The translations under genes and the position numbers were made by a program. DNA of 64,000 nucleotides, from contig JAGBFH010000002.1 in NCBI GenBank assembly GCA_017936605.1, forward strand, positions 1 to 64,000, in the 5' to 3' direction. Source of the DNA: Tidjanibacter sp. Its GTDB lineage: Bacteria > Bacteroidota > Bacteroidia > Bacteroidales > Rikenellaceae. Position 1 is the first letter of the stretch; each line of letters opens with the position of its first letter. Shown here in pieces: positions 52,592-62,349 of the stretch. The notes under the pieces were generated by a model. It had not been told where the DNA came from. It did not search any database and saw only the letters and a program-made list of their open reading frames with translations.

Positions 52592-53767
52592 TTAAGCGTT
52601 AACGGTTTTCTTTGCCCTACGGTTGCGGCGTTTGATATTGGCCTGAACCACATAGTGATCCACCACGGGAGCTAAAGCATTCATAAAGATGATGGCGAGC
52701 ATCATACCCTCGGGATAACCGGTGTTGAATACACGCACCAAGATTGCAAAAGCACCAATCATAAAGCCTACAATCCATTTACCGGTGTTGGTCTGTGCCG
52801 AGGTAACGGGGTCGGTTGCCATAAATACAGCACCGAAAGCGAAACCACCAAGCAACAGGTGCTGCCAAGCGGGAAGAGCCATATAGTGCTCGATGGGAGT
52901 TACGGGAGTAGCAGGTGCCAAGAGGTTGAACACGCCACCCATAACAAGACCACCAAGGAATACGCTCAGCATAGTCCTCCAGCTTGCAGTGCCGGTTGCG
53001 AGCAGTACGATGGCACCCAGCAAGATGCACAAGGTAGAGGTCTCACCGACCGAACCTGCAATGTTACCAACAAATGCGTCAAGCATCGAGAAGCCTTCGG
53101 GAAGCTGACCGGTATTGGCCAACTCGCCAAGTGCGGTAGCACCGGTGCGGCCATCGGCATACCATACGCTCTCACCCGAAATGCTCGAGGTGTAGGAGAA
53201 GAAGATGAACAGACGAGCCAGCAGTGCGGGGTTAAAGATGTTCATACCGGTACCACCGAAAATCTCCTTACCAATGACAACAGCAAAAGCGGTTGCAAGG
53301 CCGGTCATCCACAGAGGAGTACCGATAGGAATAATCAGAGGAATCAGGATACCCGACACGAAGAAGCCCTCATTGACCTCCTCTTTACGAATCTGAGCAA
53401 ATGCACACTCAATCGAAAGACCAACGATATAGGTCACCAGAATCGAGGGCAACATCTGCCAGAAACCAAACCAGAAGTTCTGCCAAATGCTAAAGTCAGC
53501 GCCATTAATCCTCTGGAAACCAATGTTCCACATACCGAACAGGATGGTAGGAATAAGAGCGATGATTACCATAAACATTGTGCGCTTCATATCGTTGCAG
53601 TCGCGCACGTGCGAACCTTTCTTGGTCACATCAGTAGGCACATAGAAGAAAGTCTCCATTGCCTCGTAGAACGAATGCAGCCACGAGAGTTTACCGCCCT
53701 CCGAGAAGGTGGGAGCAAACTTATCGAGCAGTCGTTTGGGAAGGGGTTTATTGTAATTCTGTTTCAT
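52592..53767 (-). CDS. nqrB: Na+-translocating NADH:quinone reductase subunit B
   Basis: Main sodium-channel and riboflavin/FMN-binding membrane subunit. 391 residues with about ten hydrophobic segments. The covalent FMN site is DGRTGATALGE; GTGMNIFNPALLARLF and AFGAVFMATDPVTSA are family landmarks. Four bases after nqrA. Confidence 0.96.
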   Translation of the reverse strand: MKQNYNKPLPKRLLDKFAPTFSEGGKLSWLHSFYEAMETFFYVPTDVTKKGSHVRDCNDMKRTMFMVIIALIPTILFGMWNIGFQRINGADFSIWQNFWFGFWQMLPSILVTYIVGLSIECAFAQIRKEEVNEGFFVSGILIPLIIPIGTPLWMTGLATAFAVVIGKEIFGGTGMNIFNPALLARLFIFFSYTSSISGESVWYADGRTGATALGELANTGQLPEGFSMLDAFVGNIAGSVGETSTLCILLGAIVLLATGTASWRTMLSVFLGGLVMGGVFNLLAPATPVTPIEHYMALPAWQHLLLGGFAFGAVFMATDPVTSAQTNTGKWIVGFMIGAFAILVRVFNTGYPEGMMLAIIFMNALAPVVDHYVVQANIKRRNRRAKKTVNA

Positions 53768-53771
53768 ACGC

Positions 53772-55124
53772 TTACATCTCTTTAATCATGAGGTTAATAC
53801 CATCGCGAACCAGAGCCTGCAACTCCTGCTTCGAGGGGTCAACAAACTCACACAGAGCCACATCCTCCTCAATAATCTCATAGATACCAAGGTTCTCCAT
53901 CTTCTCGATATCGCCAGCCATAATGGCCTTGAAGAGATACATAGGATAGATATCCATAGGCAGATATTTCTCATAGAGGCCGGTAACAACAAAAGGCCTT
54001 ACGCCACCGTTCAGACCAGTACGGAGGTCATATTTCTTCTTGGGCATCAGCCACGAGAAGTAGGTGCGCGATACGGACAGTTTGTTCAGACGGGGAGCGA
54101 GCCAGCCAATCAACTCCAACTCACCACCCTCGGGAATCACAGTCACCTGCGACGAGTAGAGGCTCATAAAGCCGTTGGCACCGGCATTGCGACCAGTGAG
54201 CACATTACCCTCAATAATGCGGAACTGCGAACCGCCAGCCTGAGGTTTAATGCGTGTGGGGGTGAGCACATCCGAGAGCGACGAGCCAACAAGACCCCTA
54301 ACATACTGAGGATGCATAACCTGCGAACCGGTAACAGCGTAGGTCTTAACCATATTCACCCTACCCTCGAGGAAGAGGCGACCGATGATAGCCACATTCT
54401 GGATAGCCACGGTCCACACTTTCTCGCCCTTGTTGATGGGGTCGATGTGGTGAATCTGCACACCCACATTGCCTGCGGGGTGAGCGCCTTTGAAGTAGTG
54501 TTTCTCTACACCATCCACAGCCTCCAGGATGCTCTCCTTGCCGGCCTCAAGACCGAGGTGAACATTGGGGCAGAGTACCTTGAGGGCAGCAAAACCAGCC
54601 TTCACAGCCTCCACATCCTCCTTCAAAGCGATGTTCATATCGGGGGCCAGAGGTGCACTGTCAAAGCCCGAAACGAAGATAGCCTTGGGGGTATCCTGCG
54701 CATTGGCGATGATGCCATAGGGGCGCTGGATAATCGAAGCCCAAAGACCACTCTCGAGGAGTGCAGCAACTACCTGCTCCCTGGATGCCTTGTCGAGCTT
54801 AACGGTAAATTGTTTGTAGGTTTGCTGAGCATCAGCTGCCACCTCAATGGCCAGAAGTTTGCGCTTCTCACCACGACGAACAGCCGAAACGGTTCCGCTG
54901 ACGGGCGAAGTGAACATCACCTCGGGATGAGCTTTGTCGTAGAACAGAGCGTCACCTGCGGCAACTTTGTCACCTTCAGCCACCAACAGCTTGGGCACAA
55001 CACCCTCAAAGGCGAGAGGCGAAACAGCATATCGCTCCCCCACGGGAAGTTCGATAACGCTCTTTTCGGCTTCACCTACGAGTTTGATGTCGAGACCCTT
55101 TTTCAGTTTAATGACTTTCGACAT
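53772..55124 (-). CDS. nqrA: Na+-translocating NADH:quinone reductase subunit A
   Basis: Peripheral subunit with the quinone site. 450 residues starting MSKVIKLKKGLDIKLVGEAE. Seen: HPEVMFTSPVSGTVSAV near residue 75, RPYGIIANAQDTPKAIFVSG and VTVIPEGGELELIGWL. It is the first gene of the operon; no membrane helix is seen, as expected. Promoter at 55209. Confidence 0.96.
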   Translation of the reverse strand: MSKVIKLKKGLDIKLVGEAEKSVIELPVGERYAVSPLAFEGVVPKLLVAEGDKVAAGDALFYDKAHPEVMFTSPVSGTVSAVRRGEKRKLLAIEVAADAQQTYKQFTVKLDKASREQVVAALLESGLWASIIQRPYGIIANAQDTPKAIFVSGFDSAPLAPDMNIALKEDVEAVKAGFAALKVLCPNVHLGLEAGKESILEAVDGVEKHYFKGAHPAGNVGVQIHHIDPINKGEKVWTVAIQNVAIIGRLFLEGRVNMVKTYAVTGSQVMHPQYVRGLVGSSLSDVLTPTRIKPQAGGSQFRIIEGNVLTGRNAGANGFMSLYSSQVTVIPEGGELELIGWLAPRLNKLSVSRTYFSWLMPKKKYDLRTGLNGGVRPFVVTGLYEKYLPMDIYPMYLFKAIMAGDIEKMENLGIYEIIEEDVALCEFVDPSKQELQALVRDGINLMIKEM

Positions 55125-55208
55125 ATCTACAAAGATAAGTGGTTAATAAATTATTGGTTTGTTGTATGTTTGTGTTCTATCGTTTTCCAAAGGCTTCCTA
55201 AAACTTGG

Positions 55209-55216
55209 CAAATATA
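55209..55216 (-). promoter_or_regulatory. Minus-7 element of the nqr operon
   Basis: Reads TATATTTG on the minus strand, about 85 bases before nqrA. Confidence 0.55.
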
Positions 55217-55285
55217 ACCCTTATTTTTATAAATAGGTAATCTTTGTGTTATTATTTTCACACATTTTTTCACAAACTAAATTCG

Positions 55286-55293
55286 TATATTTG
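55286..55293 (+). promoter_or_regulatory. Minus-7 element for the TatD-like gene
   Basis: TATATTTG, 8 bases before the ATG at 55302, so the message would have almost no leader. Confidence 0.5.
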
Positions 55294-55301
55294 CTGACGG
55301 A

Positions 55302-55940
55302 ATGACGACATTTGTAGACATACACACCCACAATCCTCTGAAATTCAATCTCGGAGTGCAGAATTATCGCCTTGGAGCGGACCCAAATCCGCCCCAGAAG
55401 CCATTTTCGGCGGGAATCCACCCGTGGGATGCAGAGTCTACAATGGGCCACCTCACCACCTTACTCGACTTGCTGCGCACCACCTCGTGCGTAGCCATTG
55501 GCGAGATTGGGCTCGACAAGGCCTGCCAAGTATCGTGGGAGGCTCAAACAACCGTCTTCGACAAACAACTACAAATAGCCGTAGAGCGAGGGCTGCCAGT
55601 CATCATCCACAGCGTCAGAGCGCAGGCGGAAATACTCGCTCTGCTGGCACACCATCCAACGCTTTCAGCCGCCATATTTCACGGCTTCGTCGGTTCGCCC
55701 GAGCAACTTCAAGAGTTGGTTTCGAGAGGATACTTCATTTCATTTGGATTCAGTGCATTGCGTTCGCCAAAAACCATCCGCGCAATAGCAGCTTGTCCCG
55801 ACGAAAACATATTTCTTGAGAGTGACACAGCAGAACAAAATATCGCCTCTCTATACGCTGCCGTGGCAGAGATTAGAGGCATAACAATAGAACACCTTTT
55901 AGAAGAGATTACTAACAATTATAACCGCATTTTTCGATGA
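55302..55940 (+). CDS. TatD-family hydrolase, short form
   Basis: 212 residues, shorter than the usual 255-265. Metal-binding landmarks in order: DIHTH (6-10), GEIGLD near residue 68, VIIHSVRA, IFHGFVGSPEQ and FLESDTAE. TatD proteins are 3'-5' DNA exonucleases or related hydrolases. Its stop overlaps the next start (ATGA), so translation is coupled with the TcdA-like gene. A function in tRNA or DNA processing is inferred only. Confidence 0.88.
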   Translation: MTTFVDIHTHNPLKFNLGVQNYRLGADPNPPQKPFSAGIHPWDAESTMGHLTTLLDLLRTTSCVAIGEIGLDKACQVSWEAQTTVFDKQLQIAVERGLPVIIHSVRAQAEILALLAHHPTLSAAIFHGFVGSPEQLQELVSRGYFISFGFSALRSPKTIRAIAACPDENIFLESDTAEQNIASLYAAVAEIRGITIEHLLEEITNNYNRIFR

Positions 55941-56653
55941 GTTGGCAGGAGAGAACACGATTACTATTGGGCCAGGAGAAGCTCACAACAATCAACAACG
56001 CCCACATTCTTATTGTGGGACTTGGCGGCGTTGGTGCCTACGCCAGCGAGATGCTCGCAAGGGCGGGCGTGGGCGAACTAACCATAGCCGATGCTGACAC
56101 CGTTGGCGAGAGCAACATCAACCGCCAGCTCATTGCACTCCATTCAACCATTGGTAGAGCAAAAACCGAGGTTTTGGCTGAAAGACTGATGGATATCAAC
56201 CCCAACCTAAAGCTCCACATCCACACCGAATACATCCGCGACGAGAAGACCTACGAGCTGCTCGACGCGGCAAAATATGACTATGTTGTAGACTGCATAG
56301 ACACCCTCTCGCCCAAGGTAAATCTCATCGCCGGAGCGCTTGAGAGGGGTATTCCACTGGTAAGTTCAATGGGCGCCGGAGCCAAAACCGACCCCACCAA
56401 GATTGAGGTCAAGGATATCGAGAAGAGCCACCACTGCCCTCTTGCCCATATGTTACGCAAAAGACTCCACAAATTGGGAATCAGGAGCGGCTTTTGGGCA
56501 GTATTCTCTCCAGAGCCCGTCCGCGAAGGGTCAATGATAATTGCCGAGGAGACCAATAAAAAGTCAAATGTCGGCTCAATTTCCTATATTCCCGCAGCAT
56601 TTGGTTGCGTATGCAGCAGCGTTGTGATAAGAGATCTTCTGCACGAAATGTAA
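55937..56653 (+). CDS. tcdA: tRNA threonylcarbamoyladenosine dehydratase-like (ThiF family)
   Basis: 238 residues of the E1/ThiF fold. Seen: VGLGGVGAYASEMLARAG (nucleotide-binding, about 27-44), ADADTVGESNINRQ and DCIDTLSPKVNLIAGAL. Family members such as TcdA/CsdL cyclise t6A at tRNA position 37. The size and lack of a second domain fit TcdA rather than MoeB or UbA. Together with MtaB in this window, two tRNA-position-37 modifying enzymes are present. Confidence 0.88.
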   Translation: MSWQERTRLLLGQEKLTTINNAHILIVGLGGVGAYASEMLARAGVGELTIADADTVGESNINRQLIALHSTIGRAKTEVLAERLMDINPNLKLHIHTEYIRDEKTYELLDAAKYDYVVDCIDTLSPKVNLIAGALERGIPLVSSMGAGAKTDPTKIEVKDIEKSHHCPLAHMLRKRLHKLGIRSGFWAVFSPEPVREGSMIIAEETNKKSNVGSISYIPAAFGCVCSSVVIRDLLHEM

Positions 56654-56687
56654 CACTTTAGATACTAATACTTAAAACCTTAATAAT

Positions 56688-57623
56688 ATGAAAATTGTAT
56701 TTCTTGATGAATATACGCTCGGGGGCACCAACCTCGACAAAATCAAAGCTCTGGGCGACTACACCGGCTATGAGTCCACAAAACCCGAAGAGATCATCGA
56801 ACGAGCACAAGGAGCGGAGGTTTTGATTGTCAACAAGGTTATGATTGGCGCCAAGGAGATGGATGCCATCCCAACCCTACGCCTTATATGTGTGGCAGCG
56901 ACGGGCGTCAACAACATCGATTTAGTGGCTGCCAAAGAGCGAGGAATCTCCGTTCGCAATGCCGTCGGATACTCTACACACACCGTGGCAGAGGCCACTC
57001 TGGGCAGTATTTTAACTCTACAAAGGCAAGTTTGCTACTACGACCGCTATGTAAAGAGCGGAGCTTATAGCGCATCGGGACAGTGGGTCAATTTCGACCG
57101 CCCAACACACCGCCTTTGGGGCAAAAATTGGGGTATCATTGGTATGGGTAACATCGGTCGCGAAGTAGCAAGGCTTGCCACGGCTTTTGGTTGCAATGTT
57201 GCATACTACTCCACCTCGGGCGCAACGCGCAACGAGGAGTGGCCTCAGCGCCCTCTCGATGAACTTCTCGCCTGGGCCGATGTCATCTCAGTACACTGCC
57301 CTCTCAACGAGAAGACCGCAGGGCTGATTGGAGCCGAGGAGATTGCCAAGATGAAACCCTCGGCACTCATTGTAAATGTCGCCCGTGGAGGAGTTGTTGT
57401 TGAAAAAGCTGTAGCAGAGGCTCTTGACGCAGGACAGATTGCAGGTGCTGCTTTCGATGTCTACCCTTCGGAACCTATGCCCGCCGACTCGCCCCTACTC
57501 CACACCGCAGACCCCGACAAACTGCTTCTCTCGCCCCACAATGCGTGGTCGGCAGTTGAGTCCATAGAGACCCTGGTGGAGTGCATCGCCACCAACATAA
57601 AAGACTATAAATCAGGAAATTAG
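56688..57623 (+). CDS. D-2-hydroxyacid dehydrogenase
   Basis: 311 residues, NAD-dependent, related to glycerate dehydrogenase (HprA). Seen: the nucleotide loop GIIGMGNIGREVARLA, ARGGVVVEKAV with the active-site Arg region before it, and LLSPHNAWSAVESI with the catalytic His. Substrate is probably hydroxypyruvate/glycerate or another short 2-keto acid; not decided. Its last four bases overlap the end of fmt on the other strand. Confidence 0.88.
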   Translation: MKIVFLDEYTLGGTNLDKIKALGDYTGYESTKPEEIIERAQGAEVLIVNKVMIGAKEMDAIPTLRLICVAATGVNNIDLVAAKERGISVRNAVGYSTHTVAEATLGSILTLQRQVCYYDRYVKSGAYSASGQWVNFDRPTHRLWGKNWGIIGMGNIGREVARLATAFGCNVAYYSTSGATRNEEWPQRPLDELLAWADVISVHCPLNEKTAGLIGAEEIAKMKPSALIVNVARGGVVVEKAVAEALDAGQIAGAAFDVYPSEPMPADSPLLHTADPDKLLLSPHNAWSAVESIETLVECIATNIKDYKSGN

Positions 57624-58576
57624 AAGAATCTATAGGAACAAATATTCCTAAAACCGCGTAGCAGCTCTTCGGCAGACATTCGCTTCTTGCCCGAGAGCTG
57701 CAACTCTTTTATCTCCACCACGCCATCGGCGCAAGCCACCTTGATATACTTGCGCTCGTCGGAGATAATTGTGCCAGGCTGCTCGCCTATCGCACCCTCC
57801 ACGAATGTAACATCGAAAATTTTAGCTGTTAGGTTGTCTGCCAAATTGGCCCAAGCCGCAGGATAAGGCGAAAGGCCACGCACGAGGTTCACAATCTCCG
57901 CGCCACGGAGCGAAAAGTCGATATGGCAATCCTCCTTGAAAATCTTGGGTGCGGGCTTCAGCTCCACGCCCTCGGCCATCACTTCCTGCTCAATAGGCTC
58001 AATCTCGCCGGCAGCTATTTTCTCCACGGTCTCGAGCACCAAATCCACACCAACTTCCATCAGCTTATCGTGCAGAGTTCCAACATTGTCTTGGGGCTCA
58101 ATCTCAACCTTTACTTGACCCAGCACGGCACCCTCATCTATCTGAGGATTCAGCAGGAAAGTGGTCACTCCCGTGACGGTTTCGCCATTCATAATGGCGC
58201 GATTGATGGGGGCGGCACCACGGTACTGAGGCAGCAGCGAGGCGTGCAAATTGAATGTGCCGAGCCTTGGAGCGGCCCAGATAATCTCGGGCAGCATCCT
58301 GAAGGCAATCACAATACCGAGGTCGGCATCTAGCTCCCTGAACTGCTGCACAAAATCTTCGTCGCGCAACTTCACGGGCTGAAGAATCGGAAGTCCAGCC
58401 TCTACTGCATAACGCTTCACGGCACTCTCGGTAACCTTCAGTCCTCGGCCCGAGGGCTTATCGGGCGTGGTAACCACCGCCACAACATTATAGCCACCCT
58501 CCACGAGGGCCCTGAGTGGGGCCACCGCAAAATCGGGCGTGCCCATATATACAATGCGCAACTCTTTAGCTTTCAT
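57620..58576 (-). CDS. fmt: Methionyl-tRNA formyltransferase
   Basis: Formylates the initiator Met-tRNA using 10-formyl-THF. 318 residues. The catalytic trio is Asn109, His111 (FNLHASLLPQYRG) and the Asp in NPQIDEGAVLG. IVYMGTPDFAVAPL opens the protein from the ATG at 58576; the longer reading frame would add nine residues. It closes the minus-strand run znuB-lptF-fmt. Confidence 0.96.
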   Translation of the reverse strand: MKAKELRIVYMGTPDFAVAPLRALVEGGYNVVAVVTTPDKPSGRGLKVTESAVKRYAVEAGLPILQPVKLRDEDFVQQFRELDADLGIVIAFRMLPEIIWAAPRLGTFNLHASLLPQYRGAAPINRAIMNGETVTGVTTFLLNPQIDEGAVLGQVKVEIEPQDNVGTLHDKLMEVGVDLVLETVEKIAAGEIEPIEQEVMAEGVELKPAPKIFKEDCHIDFSLRGAEIVNLVRGLSPYPAAWANLADNLTAKIFDVTFVEGAIGEQPGTIISDERKYIKVACADGVVEIKELQLSGKKRMSAEELLRGFRNICSYRFF

Positions 58577-58603
58577 ATCCTTACAAAGTGAAAAACAAGA
58601 CAA

Positions 58604-60061
58604 CTATTTCTCCGCCTCGCTTTTTTTACCAAAGCGAGCTTTGAGTTTATTTATCTGCACCGCATACCAATCCATATTGAACAGATTGGAGTCATTGGTT
58701 GCAATTCGGGTCAAATAAATCGCAATCGGCAGTAGCACAAGTGATGAGAACCACATACCAAAACCTGCATCCCAAGTACCCTCCTTCGCCATCTTCTCGC
58801 CTGCAATACTAATGATGTAGTAGACAACAAAGAAGAGCACCGACACCACAACCGGCATCGCCAAGCCACCCTTACGAATGATGGCTCCAAGTGGCGCTCC
58901 GATGAGGAAGAAGATGATGACCGAAACGGGCAGTGCCACTTTCCTATGCCACTCTACCTGAGAACGATAGAGTTTATTGAGCGAATCCTTGGCCGTATCC
59001 TCATTCCTATTGAGCGAGTTGCGCGACAGTCGCGCCTGAGTACTTGCCTTTGAGATGATTGCCGCTTTTCTTTCAACCGGCAAGGAGTCAATGGCCGCCA
59101 TAATATCGGCCGCCTTCTTGTAGGAGTAATCCACCTTGACCGAATCGAAAAGGCCAAAAGCAGACTGGTCGTTCACAAGCAGATAGGACTTCAGCAGAGG
59201 CTCATAGGAGCGCGCCGAGCCGCGGTCGGACTCGTGGCGCAAAGAGTCTATATCCACCTGAAGTTCAGCGATATTCTTTGTCTGGTGGTTACTGAAAAGG
59301 CTCATATCCGTACGCGAGAAGTCGAAGCCATCAATCGCCAACGCACCATTCTGTACTGCAAATTTTTGGTGACGCACAACATTCTCCGAACTCCACTTGT
59401 AATTTCGTGTCGTCTCGAAGGTTTCTCCATTGAAAAGCTTAATCATGAGGAACTTCTTGTCGTCGGACATATAGATATAGCCCGAGTCGGCCACGGTGGT
59501 TGTCATATTGCCGTTGCGCTCGCGCGTGTCGTAGATGAGCACATCGGTAAGCAGTTGTGTTTCAGGGTCCTGATGCCCCACTCGGATATTCATATTATCG
59601 ATGCCGTTGAAGAAGATTCCGTCTTTGAACTCCATACTCTCCTTCTGCTGTTTGATGTCATAGAGAATCGCCATCATCTTTTTATTGGAGTACGGCACCA
59701 GATTATTCACCACAAAGAAGCTCGCAACTGCCACAATTACCACCACAACCATCAGGGGCGAGAGGATGCGAGGGAGCGACATACCCGCCGACTTCATCGC
59801 CAGCAGCTCGTTGTGCTCACCGAGGTTACCCATCGTCATAATGCCCGCAAACAGGGTTGCCAAAGGGATTCCGAGGGGCATCATATTGGCCGTAGCATAG
59901 AACAGCAGCTCAATAATAACGCTGAAACTCAAACCCTTACCCACGAGTTCATCTATATAGCGCCACACGAAATTCATCATGAGGATGAACATCACGATGA
60001 AGAACGAGAGCACCATTGGGCCCAAGAACTCTTTGAGTGTGAACTTATGTATTGTTTTCAT
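58604..60061 (-). CDS. LptF/LptG family permease
   Basis: 485 residues of the YjgP/YjgQ type, a membrane subunit of the lipopolysaccharide exporter that works with LptB. Hydrophobic segments: about 14-34, 50-75, 100-125 at the N terminus, then a large periplasmic domain and three more near 390-465. Bacteroidota often have a single or two such genes, so LptF versus LptG is not resolved. 27 bases upstream of fmt. Confidence 0.9.
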   Translation of the reverse strand: MKTIHKFTLKEFLGPMVLSFFIVMFILMMNFVWRYIDELVGKGLSFSVIIELLFYATANMMPLGIPLATLFAGIMTMGNLGEHNELLAMKSAGMSLPRILSPLMVVVVIVAVASFFVVNNLVPYSNKKMMAILYDIKQQKESMEFKDGIFFNGIDNMNIRVGHQDPETQLLTDVLIYDTRERNGNMTTTVADSGYIYMSDDKKFLMIKLFNGETFETTRNYKWSSENVVRHQKFAVQNGALAIDGFDFSRTDMSLFSNHQTKNIAELQVDIDSLRHESDRGSARSYEPLLKSYLLVNDQSAFGLFDSVKVDYSYKKAADIMAAIDSLPVERKAAIISKASTQARLSRNSLNRNEDTAKDSLNKLYRSQVEWHRKVALPVSVIIFFLIGAPLGAIIRKGGLAMPVVVSVLFFVVYYIISIAGEKMAKEGTWDAGFGMWFSSLVLLPIAIYLTRIATNDSNLFNMDWYAVQINKLKARFGKKSEAEK

Positions 60062-60074
60062 TTACCAGTCAATC

Positions 60075-60914
60075 TTATCTCCTTGAGGAGGCTCTTCGCC
60101 CTCTTACAGAGGGCAAAGTTAGCAGTTTTACAATAAAAAGCGCTATTGCGAGCAAAATTATTGTGCTCACCCCGACGGGAAGTTCAAATTTATAGGCCAC
60201 ATACAACCCCACGATATTTCCCACAACGGCCACAACCGAGGCCCAAAATGAGATGTGAAGGTAGGACTTCGAGAATGAGGCTGCAATCACGGGCGGTATG
60301 GTCAGCAGGGAGATTAGCAGCACTATTCCAACGCTTCGAATTGAGAGCACAATAGCCACCGAAGTGAGGATTGTCATAGTGGTCAGAATCGCATCAGCCC
60401 TAATGCCTTGACTGCGCGCAAACTCCCTATCAAAAGCCACATACATCACCTGCCTTCCGGCCCCGGCCATCAGTGCAACCAACACTACAACTAACACCGC
60501 CAAAGCGATTATATTACTGCGACTTACGGTCAGCACATCACCAAACAGGAAAGTCATCAGATTAGGCGCGTAACCAGGCGTGAGGAAGATGAACAGCAGA
60601 CCAACGGCCATACCCAAACTCCACACGATTCCGATGGCCGAATCCTCCCTAATTCGCCCCCTGCGCGAGGCGAGTTCTATGCCGAGAGCCGAGAGCACCG
60701 CAAAGACCATTGCGCCACCTATGGGATTGAGTCCAAAGTGGTAGGCTATGCCGATGCCACCAAAGGAGGCGTGGGTGATACCTCCGCCGAGGAACACCAT
60801 ACGGCGTGAGACCACATAGGTACCCACAATTCCGCAAGCCACACCCGACAGAACGGCCGCAAGCAGGGCGTTCAGCAGGAAGTTGTATGATGTAATCGCG
60901 GAGAGAAAATCCAT
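60075..60914 (-). CDS. znuB: Metal ABC transporter permease (ZnuB/MntB type)
   Basis: 279 residues with about eight hydrophobic segments, of the ABC-3 family. GGGITHASFGGIGIAYHFG and LLISLLTIPPVIAAS are typical. The family moves zinc, manganese or iron. The only znuA and znuC here are 15 kb away at 44693 and 45588, so zinc is the natural assignment by elimination, but linkage is not shown. Spacing to lptF is 13 bases. Confidence 0.82.
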   Translation of the reverse strand: MDFLSAITSYNFLLNALLAAVLSGVACGIVGTYVVSRRMVFLGGGITHASFGGIGIAYHFGLNPIGGAMVFAVLSALGIELASRRGRIREDSAIGIVWSLGMAVGLLFIFLTPGYAPNLMTFLFGDVLTVSRSNIIALAVLVVVLVALMAGAGRQVMYVAFDREFARSQGIRADAILTTMTILTSVAIVLSIRSVGIVLLISLLTIPPVIAASFSKSYLHISFWASVVAVVGNIVGLYVAYKFELPVGVSTIILLAIALFIVKLLTLPSVRGRRASSRR

Positions 60915-60945
60915 AACCTTATACCTAATTTTTCATAAAAGCGGA

Positions 60946-60953
60946 CAAAGATA
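60946..60953 (-). promoter_or_regulatory. Minus-7 element for znuB-lptF-fmt
   Basis: Reads TATCTTTG on the minus strand, 31 bases before znuB. Confidence 0.55.
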
Positions 60954-61015
60954 CAAAAAAGTCACGAAAAATTCCTATTTTCGCGCCAAAATAGAAGGTT
61001 TTTGACAGAAGAAAA

Positions 61016-62308
61016 ATGAGAGTTTATTTCTACACATTGGGTTGCAAGCTCAATTTTTCGGAATCCTCCACCCTCGCCCGCGAGTTTGCCCAAGGGGGCC
61101 ACACCCGCACGGAGGTCATCGAGGAGGCCGATGTGTGTATCATAAATAGCTGTTCGGTTACCGAGCACGCCGACAAGAAGTGTCGCAACATCGTGCGCCG
61201 CATCCACAAGCTCAATCCCAACGCAATCATCGCCGTAACAGGATGTTACGCCCAGCTCAAGCCCCACGAAATCGCCGCCATCGAGGGCGTTGACATAGTC
61301 CTTTCGAACAACGACAAGGGCGATATGTATCGCCGAGTGGTGGAGTTCGGCACCAAGGGTTCCCATCAGGAGGTCACGAGCTGCACAACCGAGGAGCTAA
61401 CACGCTTTTTTGCAGCCTTTTCGTCGAGCGATCGCACCCGCGCATTCCTGAAAGTGCAGGACGGCTGCGACTACTGCTGTAGCTACTGCACCATCCACAA
61501 CGCACGCGGAGCCAGCCGCAATATGCCCATTGCAGAACTTGTCAAAGAGGCCGAGGCCATCGCCGCCGAGGGACACAAGGAGATTGTCATCACGGGTGTA
61601 AATACGGGCGACTTCGGCCGCACCACAGGCGAACGATTTGCCGACCTGCTGAGGGCCCTGGACAAGGTCGAAGGCATTGAGCGCTATAGGATTTCGTCCA
61701 TCGAGCCCAACCTGCTGACCGATGAGATTATTGCCATCTGCGCCTCCTCACCCAAGTTCCAGCCACACTTTCACATACCCATCCAAAGTGGCTGTGACAG
61801 AGTGCTTAAGGAGATGCGCCGCAGATACAACACAGAGATGTTCGAGGCACGAATCAAGGCAGTCCGCGAGGCTATGCCCGAGAGCTTCATTGGCATTGAT
61901 GTCATCGTTGGTTTTCCTGGCGAGAGCGACGAGGAGTTCCAGCAGACCTACGATTTTCTGGAGCGCATAGCTCCCGCTTTTCTCCATATCTTCCCCTTCT
62001 CGGCAAGGGCCAACACCCCCGCCGCCACGATGAAAAACAAGGTGCAGGATTCGGTCAAGACAGCTCGCGCTGCACGCCTCGAGGAGTTGTGCGGTCGTCT
62101 GCACAGGAATTTCTATGAGAAATATGTTGGCACAGAGGCAAATGTGCTGTGGGAGAGTTCGCCCAAGGCGGGCTGGATGATGGGCTTCACGGAGAACTAC
62201 ATCAAGGTCAAAATGCCCTACGACAGCACGCTGATAAACACCACCGAGAGAGTAAAACTCTCGTCGGTGAGTGATATGTGTGAGATGATTGGCCAGAAGA
62301 TTAAATAA
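61016..62308 (+). CDS. mtaB: tRNA threonylcarbamoyladenosine methylthiotransferase
   Basis: Radical SAM enzyme that adds a methylthio group to t6A37 of tRNA. 430 residues: N-terminal UPF0004 domain with TLGCKLNFSES and CSVTEHADKKCR and ITVTGCYAQ-type Cys, then the radical SAM cluster CDYCCSYC (C-X3-C-X2-C) near residue 148-156, and a C-terminal TRAM domain (about 370-430). The segment after the cluster is TIHNARGASR where most relatives have TIPLARG. Close to its partner modification enzyme tcdA. Confidence 0.93.
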   Translation: MRVYFYTLGCKLNFSESSTLAREFAQGGHTRTEVIEEADVCIINSCSVTEHADKKCRNIVRRIHKLNPNAIIAVTGCYAQLKPHEIAAIEGVDIVLSNNDKGDMYRRVVEFGTKGSHQEVTSCTTEELTRFFAAFSSSDRTRAFLKVQDGCDYCCSYCTIHNARGASRNMPIAELVKEAEAIAAEGHKEIVITGVNTGDFGRTTGERFADLLRALDKVEGIERYRISSIEPNLLTDEIIAICASSPKFQPHFHIPIQSGCDRVLKEMRRRYNTEMFEARIKAVREAMPESFIGIDVIVGFPGESDEEFQQTYDFLERIAPAFLHIFPFSARANTPAATMKNKVQDSVKTARAARLEELCGRLHRNFYEKYVGTEANVLWESSPKAGWMMGFTENYIKVKMPYDSTLINTTERVKLSSVSDMCEMIGQKIK

Positions 62309-62314
62309 ATGTTA

Positions 62315-62322
62315 TATCTTTG
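62315..62322 (+). promoter_or_regulatory. Minus-7 element for the membrane sensor-like gene
   Basis: TATCTTTG directly after mtaB, 28 bases before the next start. Confidence 0.6.
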
Positions 62323-62349
62323 TGGAAAGAAAGTAGCAAAGAAGGAAAA

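Noticed and set aside
49322..55124. Rnf complex instead of Nqr
   Set aside because: NqrA, and NqrF with ferredoxin plus flavin-reductase fusion, are diagnostic of Nqr; Rnf has different B and C subunits.
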